The notes below the pieces were generated by a model, which was not told the origin of the DNA, did not search any database, and saw only the letters and a program-made list of their open reading frames with translations. A DNA stretch of 64,000 nucleotides, from the NCBI GenBank assembly GCA_028866275.1, contig JAGWIK010000004.1:1-64000 (forward strand). The letters are read 5' to 3'. A program made the translations under genes and the position numbers. This document shows, piece after piece, positions 59,126-64,000 of the stretch (position 1 is the first letter of the stretch; the number at the start of each line of letters is the position of its first letter). The stretch is from Alphaproteobacteria bacterium (GTDB lineage Bacteria; Pseudomonadota; Alphaproteobacteria; UBA9219).

Positions 59126-61612
59126 ATGTCGTCCAAACCGCCTTTATCCGCCGCTTCCTTTGCCGCTATTGCGGCTGTGCTGCTTGCCGTCGTTCTGGTG
59201 GCGGGTTTTAACATGGGGGCCGATACGCCGGAGCTTGTGATCACGCTTTTGGGCGGCGTCACCGCCGTGCTGGCGGGAACCGTTTTTTTCCTCAACGCGC
59301 AATTGCGCCGCCGCGATACCGCGTTTCGCCAATGGCGGTTGCTGGCCGAACGGCTGCAGGCGATAATGGGGGCTGTGCCCGAAGCCTATTGCCTGTTTAC
59401 GCCGCAGGGTATTTTGCGCGAAACCGCGCGGGTCGCCGCGCTGCTTGGCGTCGAAAAAGTGGCGCATTTCGAAAATCTGGTCGCCGCGCTGAAAGACCCC
59501 GAAGGGTTCGTGGCCGCGTTTCGCAAATTGCAATCGACCGGCGAATCTTTTGCTTTTCCTGTCACGGTCGGCGACGGCCGCGTGGTTCAGGTCGCCGGAT
59601 CTCGGATCCGGACCGGCGTGCCCGGCGCGCGTGACGGCATGGTTTTCGACATCGTGTGGTTCAGTGACAACCCTGCGGCGGTGCAGCAGGTCGAGCGCAA
59701 GAATGCGGAATTGACCGAGGCGTTGGGCAAGCTGGAAATGGTGCGGTCGGTGTATGATGCGCTGCCCTTCCCCATCTGGCTGCGCGGGACGGACATGAAT
59801 TTGTTGCGCTGCAATGCCGCCTATGCCAAGGCGGTCGATGCCGCGGCCGAAGACGTTATCCGTAATCAACTGGAATTGATGTCGGCGACGGCGCGCGGCG
59901 GCAGCGGACGCGCGCTGGCGTCCAACGCTTTTTCCACCGGCAAGGCGCAAACCGAACGGCGGCACGTTATCGTTGCCGGCAAGCGCCAATTGCTGGAAAT
60001 CACCGAAGCGCCCTATGAAACGCCGGGTGGCGAAAAGAGCGTGTTCGGTTTTGCCGTTAATGTGACGGCGGAAGAAGACAAGCAAACCGAACTTGAGCGC
60101 CACGCCGCGTCGCAGCGCGAAGTCTTGGAACATCTGGGCAGCGCCATCGCCATTTATGGCCCCGACACGCGGCTGGAATTTTATAACCGCGCCTATCAAA
60201 GGCTGTGGCACGCCGACGAAGCTTTTCTGGATAGCAAGCCGACTTTTGGCGAAGTTCTGGAAGATTCGCGCACCCGCCGCGTGGCACCGGAACAGGCCGA
60301 TTTCCAGCGTTATAAACGCGAGCGCATCGCGCTTTTCACTTCGCTGCTTGAACCGCGCGAAGATTTGATGCATTTGCCCGACGGCACGACCTTGCGCATC
60401 CTGGTGTCGCCGCATCCGATGGGCGGGCTGATTTTCGTTCATGAAGACGTGACGGACAAGCTGGCGCTGGAATCTTCCTACAACACCCTGATCGCGGTGC
60501 AACGCGAAACGCTCGACAATCTGGCCGAAGGCATCGCCGTGTTCGGGCCCGACGGCAAAATCGGGCTGTTCAATCCGGCGGTCGCGGCGATCTGGCAATT
60601 GCCTACGGATTACCTGGCCGGAAGCCCGCACATCGCCGACATTCTTGAAAGAACCCGCGCGCTTCTCGACCATGCCGAGGATTGGGATGAGTTCAAGAAA
60701 GAAGCCGTTGCCTATACGCTTGACCGCAACCCGCGCAAGGGGCGCATCAATCTGAGCAACGGCACGGTTTTGGAATATGTCGCGGTGCCTTTGCCCGATG
60801 GCGCGGTGTTGAACAGCTATCTGGACGTCACCGATTCGATCAAGGCCGAACAGGCGTTGCGCGCCAGCAATATGGCGTTGGCGGCGGCGGACAGGTTGAA
60901 GTCGGAATTCGTCGCCAATGTATCGTATCAACTGCGTACGCCGTTGAACACCATCATGGGTTTTTCGGAGATTCTGACCAACCAGTATTTCGGCACGCTT
61001 AACGACCGCCAGATGGAATATGCGCGCACGATTATGGAAGCCAGCAAGAAACTGCTTTTGCTCATCAATGATGTGCTCGATCTGGCGACGATCGAGGCCG
61101 GGCGCATGGCGTTGGAACAGGAAAGCACGTCGGTGTCGGCGTTGTTGAACGTCGCCAAGCAGATGACCGCCGAATGGGCGCGGCAGCAAAATCTGGATAT
61201 TGTCGTCGATTGCCCGTCGGACACCGGTGCGTTCGATGTCGACGCGCACCGCATGAAACAGGTTTTGTTCAATCTTATCAGCAATGCCATCAAATATACG
61301 CCGTCGGGCGGGCGCATAACGCTGGAAGCGCGGCGCGACGGCGATTGGGTGGCGTTGACGGTTTCCGATACCGGCATCGGTATTCCCGAAGCCGATCTTG
61401 ACCGCGTTTTCGGCAAATTCGAACGCACCAATATGCAGGCGCGGCAATCGGGCGCGGGGTTGGGGCTCAGCCTTGTTAAAAGCTTCGTCGAATTGCATGG
61501 CGGCCGCATCGAAATCGGAAGCCATCCCGATCAGGGCACGCGCGTGACCTGCTTTATCCCCGTGCATCCGCAATCGGCGGATGGCGGGGCCGGTAACCAT
61601 GCCGCGCCTTGA
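59126..61612 (+). CDS. divL: DivL-type atypical histidine kinase (Tyr in the phospho-site)
   Basis: 828 aa. Two N-terminal membrane helices (about 11-30, 36-52), then a series of PAS-type domains (about 70-560), and a HisKA-HATPase core. The dimerisation helix reads SEFVANVSYQLRTPLNTIMGF: the phospho-accepting His is Tyr601, as in Caulobacter DivL. ATP-lid motifs NAIKYTPSGG, VSDTGIGIPEADLDRVFGKFER and GAGLGLSLVKSFVELHGG are intact. DivL binds response regulators and drives the CckA-CtrA cascade. GTG at 59120 is possible as a start. It overlaps tsaE and lies behind ahcY, the usual alphaproteobacterial order. Confidence 0.85.
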   Translation: MSSKPPLSAASFAAIAAVLLAVVLVAGFNMGADTPELVITLLGGVTAVLAGTVFFLNAQLRRRDTAFRQWRLLAERLQAIMGAVPEAYCLFTPQGILRETARVAALLGVEKVAHFENLVAALKDPEGFVAAFRKLQSTGESFAFPVTVGDGRVVQVAGSRIRTGVPGARDGMVFDIVWFSDNPAAVQQVERKNAELTEALGKLEMVRSVYDALPFPIWLRGTDMNLLRCNAAYAKAVDAAAEDVIRNQLELMSATARGGSGRALASNAFSTGKAQTERRHVIVAGKRQLLEITEAPYETPGGEKSVFGFAVNVTAEEDKQTELERHAASQREVLEHLGSAIAIYGPDTRLEFYNRAYQRLWHADEAFLDSKPTFGEVLEDSRTRRVAPEQADFQRYKRERIALFTSLLEPREDLMHLPDGTTLRILVSPHPMGGLIFVHEDVTDKLALESSYNTLIAVQRETLDNLAEGIAVFGPDGKIGLFNPAVAAIWQLPTDYLAGSPHIADILERTRALLDHAEDWDEFKKEAVAYTLDRNPRKGRINLSNGTVLEYVAVPLPDGAVLNSYLDVTDSIKAEQALRASNMALAAADRLKSEFVANVSYQLRTPLNTIMGFSEILTNQYFGTLNDRQMEYARTIMEASKKLLLLINDVLDLATIEAGRMALEQESTSVSALLNVAKQMTAEWARQQNLDIVVDCPSDTGAFDVDAHRMKQVLFNLISNAIKYTPSGGRITLEARRDGDWVALTVSDTGIGIPEADLDRVFGKFERTNMQARQSGAGLGLSLVKSFVELHGGRIEIGSHPDQGTRVTCFIPVHPQSADGGAGNHAAP

Positions 61613-62072
61613 ATTTCCCTTGCCGGATCTGGCGGCGACGCAAGGGCTGGCTTCGCGTCTTGCGCCTCTGCTGCGCGCGGGCGACATGCTGGCGCTGTAT
61701 GGCGATCTGGGGGCGGGAAAAACCGCATTTGCGCGGGCGCTGCTGGGCGCGATGGGCGTTGCCGGCGAGGTGCCAAGCCCGACTTTCACGCTCGTGCAGC
61801 ATTACGATGCGCCGCATATGCGCATCGCGCATTACGATCTTTACCGCCTGCAATCGGCAGACGAACTTGACGAGCTGGGATGGGGTGACGCCTTGGTTGA
61901 CGACGTCGTTATCGTCGAATGGCCACAACGCGCGGCAGGGCGGTTGCCGGCCGACCGGCTGGATATCAATTTTTCTGTCGACGCCGATGGCGCACGGCGC
62001 TGTGTCATAACGCCCTGTGGGGATTGGGCTGTGCGCCTTCAAAATGCCGAGTCGTTAACTGCCGCTTCATAA
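61599..62072 (+). CDS. tsaE: tRNA threonylcarbamoyladenosine biosynthesis ATPase TsaE
   Basis: 157 aa P-loop protein. LYGDLGAGKTAFARALL is the Walker A, VPSPTFTLVQHYD the middle block, and DLYRL and IVEWPQRAAG the Walker-B side. It works with TsaB, TsaD and TsaC to make the t6A modification at tRNA position 37. The ATG at 61581 is also in frame; both lie inside the divL 3' end (overlap). Its 3' end overlaps the alaX pseudogene on the opposite strand by 34 bases. Confidence 0.92.
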   Translation: MPRLEFPLPDLAATQGLASRLAPLLRAGDMLALYGDLGAGKTAFARALLGAMGVAGEVPSPTFTLVQHYDAPHMRIAHYDLYRLQSADELDELGWGDALVDDVVIVEWPQRAAGRLPADRLDINFSVDADGARRCVITPCGDWAVRLQNAESLTAAS

Positions 62073-62714
62073 GATACGCGTAGCCGGTCGCTTTTTTTCT
62101 TAACACTGGTAATAAAGATAGATTTAATTTGCCCCGTGTGCGCGACATGCGTGCCGCCGCATGGAACCTGTTCAGTTTTGCCAAACTGGATACTGCGATT
62201 GACGAAGGGGTCTCCTTGAATGGTAACAGGCCATTGCGCGGCAATGGCCGCGTCTAATGCAGGCTGCAGGAACGCTGTAACCCGTGTGACGACATCATCC
62301 GTAATGGTTCCAGAAAATTCAACCCGGGCTTCGCCGGGCCAATGATGGCCTTGAACGGCTTTTATTTCCGGAAAGGCTGGGTCCACAAGGCTTGCGATCA
62401 AATGACCTGCCGAATGATTAACGGCGTTCAGGCGTCGGGCCGCGGCGTCAACGCGTATGGGGTAGGACTGCCCGACAGTTAAGCCGTCAGAATTCGTAAC
62501 AATATGATCAACTTCACCGCCTTCGGCATGTTTTGTATCCACAACGGCAACGGCCCCGATTGCCCCGCGGTCGCCCTTTTGGCCGCCTCCTTGCGGATGA
62601 AAGTAGGTTGAGTCGAGCCGGATGGCGATTTTTTCTCCTTACAATAATAGCTGTGATGTTGGCGGTGCCTGACAAAATATGAGGTTCGGCTAAATAGGAT
62701 TTATGGACGGGCAT
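62039..62714 (-). pseudogene. Alanyl-tRNA editing protein (AlaX-like), frameshifted
   Basis: The N-terminal part MPVHKSYLAEPHILSGTANITAIIV (start at 62714, after GGAGAAG) and the rest, IRLDSTYFHPQGGGQKGDRGAI ... NHSAGHLIA ... VPCGGTHVAHTG ... (to 62039), are in two frames. They meet at a six-A run on the minus strand (T6 at 62629-62634). Removing one A gives a continuous protein that matches the family from end to end. Zinc-binding His-x3-His and Cys-x3-His are intact. This is a recent frameshift, a read error or a rare recoding. AlaX enzymes deacylate Ser- or Gly-tRNA-Ala. Confidence 0.7.
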
Positions 62715-62772
62715 CGGCTTCTCCACGGCAAAACGCGTACCCTCCAGCAAATGGGGTTTATATTGTTAAAGA

Positions 62773-64000
62773 TCAAGGGCCGTTATTGTTCTTTTTCCTG
62801 CCCTGCCCCCCCGGCGGCGCCAGTGACAATTTGATGTCCTGCGCGCGCAGCCAGTAGGGCGAATTGGGCGGCAAGCCCTTCATGGCGCGGGCGGCCAGTT
62901 GCGAAGCTGCGGCATCGTGGCCTTGTGCCGCCGCTTCCTCGGCCAGCGCATAGCTCGCCAGCGCCGTATATTGCGGGTCGGATGTCAGGTCCCCCTTGCG
63001 GCCCCAGGCCTCGGCCAGAAAACGCCATGTTTCGGGTTCGCGCCCTTCCAGCCGGTTCGATTCCAGTAATTGGGTGATAGCCAGATCGATGCGCGCACCC
63101 ATGCCCGTCGTGTCGTTGCTTTCCAGCAGCGCGTGGCCGTATTCCTGACGCAGTAAGGCGGAATCGGGCAATAACGCATTGGCCTTGGCATAATTGGGTA
63201 TAGCGGCGTCGATACGGCCATCGTCGAACTGCACTTGCGCCTTCATTTCATAGAAAAACGGATCGTCCGGTTTTTGCGCGATAAGCCCGTCGAGAAGGGC
63301 GATGGACGCATCCGGCTTGCCGGTGCGGTACAGGGCGATGGCGCGGGCGTAACGGGCGGGGATTGACGTATCGGCGGCGCTGTAACGCAACAACGCGATG
63401 TCGGGTTGCAGATAGCCCAGCAATTTGGCCTTCATGCGCGCATGCATGTCGTAGAATTTTTGCGGCAGCCGCGCGTTCCGCAGCGACGGCGGCGAATTGT
63501 CCAGATGTTGTTGCACCGCCGCGATGCGGTCTTCGGTCAGGGGGTGGGTCTGGACATATTCGACCTGACGGTCGGCGGGCAGCATTTCCTGTCCTTCCAG
63601 TTTTTTGAAAAATTCCAGCATGCCGCGCGTTGAAATGCCGGCTTTGTCGAGAAACGACATGCCGGCGGCATCGGCGGACGCTTCCACCGAACGGCTAAAA
63701 CCCAGATAGCTGCGTTCCGCGATTTGCGCGCCGCCCGCCATGCCGCCTGCGGCCAGTCCGCCGTCGCCTGACGCCGCGCCTGCGGCTACTGCCAATATCA
63801 TGCCTAAAATGGCTTCGGCCGACGCATTGCGCATTTCTTCCTTGCCGCGGATCAGATGGCCGTCGGCGATGTGGCCGGTTTCGTGGGCGATGACGCCCGC
63901 CAGCTGTTCGGGCGAGTCTGTGAGCTGCAGCAGGCCCGTATAGAAAAATTCGTTCATGCCTTCGGCGACAAAGGCGTTGACCACGCTGCTTTGCACGATG
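62773..64000 (-). CDS. M48 family metalloprotease with TPR region (BepA-like), 5' partial
   Basis: The frame is open to the window edge. The start lies beyond 64000. The visible 409 residues begin SSVVNAFVAEGMNEFFYTGLLQL, then HETGHIADGHL (HExxH zinc site), a Gly/Ala-rich membrane-like loop, RSVEASADAAGMSFLDKAG with the third zinc ligand Glu, HPLTEDRIAAVQQHL, and a C-terminal TPR array (about 210-400). This matches BepA/YfgC-type periplasmic proteases that degrade or help assemble outer-membrane proteins such as LptD. The ATG of the neighbouring alaX is 58 bases downstream. Confidence 0.9.
   Translation of the reverse strand, partial: IVQSSVVNAFVAEGMNEFFYTGLLQLTDSPEQLAGVIAHETGHIADGHLIRGKEEMRNASAEAILGMILAVAAGAASGDGGLAAGGMAGGAQIAERSYLGFSRSVEASADAAGMSFLDKAGISTRGMLEFFKKLEGQEMLPADRQVEYVQTHPLTEDRIAAVQQHLDNSPPSLRNARLPQKFYDMHARMKAKLLGYLQPDIALLRYSAADTSIPARYARAIALYRTGKPDASIALLDGLIAQKPDDPFFYEMKAQVQFDDGRIDAAIPNYAKANALLPDSALLRQEYGHALLESNDTTGMGARIDLAITQLLESNRLEGREPETWRFLAEAWGRKGDLTSDPQYTALASYALAEEAAAQGHDAAASQLAARAMKGLPPNSPYWLRAQDIKLSLAPPGGQGRKKNNNGP

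Noticed and set aside
59144-61789. 881-codon open frame on the minus strand over divL and tsaE
   Set aside because: Long only because of GC-rich third positions; composition is unlike a protein and divL has clear motifs.

Overview
The window is GC-rich (roughly 58-60 % by eye), densely coded on both strands and read throughout as an alphaproteobacterial chromosome. Supporting signs are the order ahcY - divL-type kinase - tsaE, the blocks murA-DUF2948 and infA-maf-yacG, the run ruvC/ruvA-ruvB-ybgC-tolQRAB, the block cmk-rpsA-ihfB, Tad pilus pseudopilins, a Rickettsia 17-kDa-antigen-like protein and several small glycine-zipper lipoproteins. It is a free-living, Gram-negative, LPS-bearing cell (LptD, heptose phosphatase, Tol system) with micro-oxic respiration (cytochrome bd). 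I cannot name the genus; a Rhodospirillales- or Micavibrio-like lineage is a guess. No tRNA, rRNA, CRISPR array, insertion sequence or prophage was recognised.

Layout. 0-6 kb: end of a LON-domain protein, rpiB, a FliL-like protein, clpB behind a sigma-32-like promoter, and an unusual double-domain ThyX. 6-9 kb: a CnrYXH-like envelope-stress cassette (periplasmic metal-sensor-like protein, anti-sigma, ECF sigma) divergent from a serine-rich EF-hand protein. 9-14 kb: 2OG oxygenase, MarR-NlpC/P60 pair, acid phosphatase, Na+/H+ antiporter and a HEPN-like protein lacking its histidine. 14-18.6 kb: three Tad pseudopilin genes, a glycine-zipper antigen and a degenerate membrane AAA protein. 18.6-26 kb: argG with an acetyltransferase, rdgB, a response regulator, accA, an orphan outer-membrane efflux channel, flavin reductase, COQ9/TetR-like protein and comF. 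26-30 kb: metG followed by two DUF1284 genes flanking a biotin-ligase-like gene.

30-41 kb: cyclophilin, gmhB, lptD, an unknown membrane protein, rhlE, a hydrolase, murA, infA, maf, yacG and two small lipoproteins. 41-45 kb: a cytochrome bd operon (cydP-cydA-cydB-cydX-ybgE) behind a consensus FNR box. 45-53 kb: qmcA/nfeD, ruvC, ruvAB, ybgC and tolQRAB. 53-59 kb: cmk, rpsA, ihfB, rlmH, an ArgZ-like arginine dihydrolase candidate and ahcY. 59-64 kb: a DivL-type kinase with tyrosine in place of the phospho-histidine, tsaE, a frameshifted alaX and the start-less part of an M48 protease.

Coordinated groups are the cyd operon (oxygen-responsive), the sigma/anti-sigma/sensor cassette, the Tol envelope machine beside Holliday-junction repair, and the nitrogen genes argG, GNAT and ArgZ-like hydrolase. 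The least explained items are the DUF1284-ligase cassette, the duplicated ThyX, the pseudo-AAA protein and the perfect palindrome in front of ruvA.
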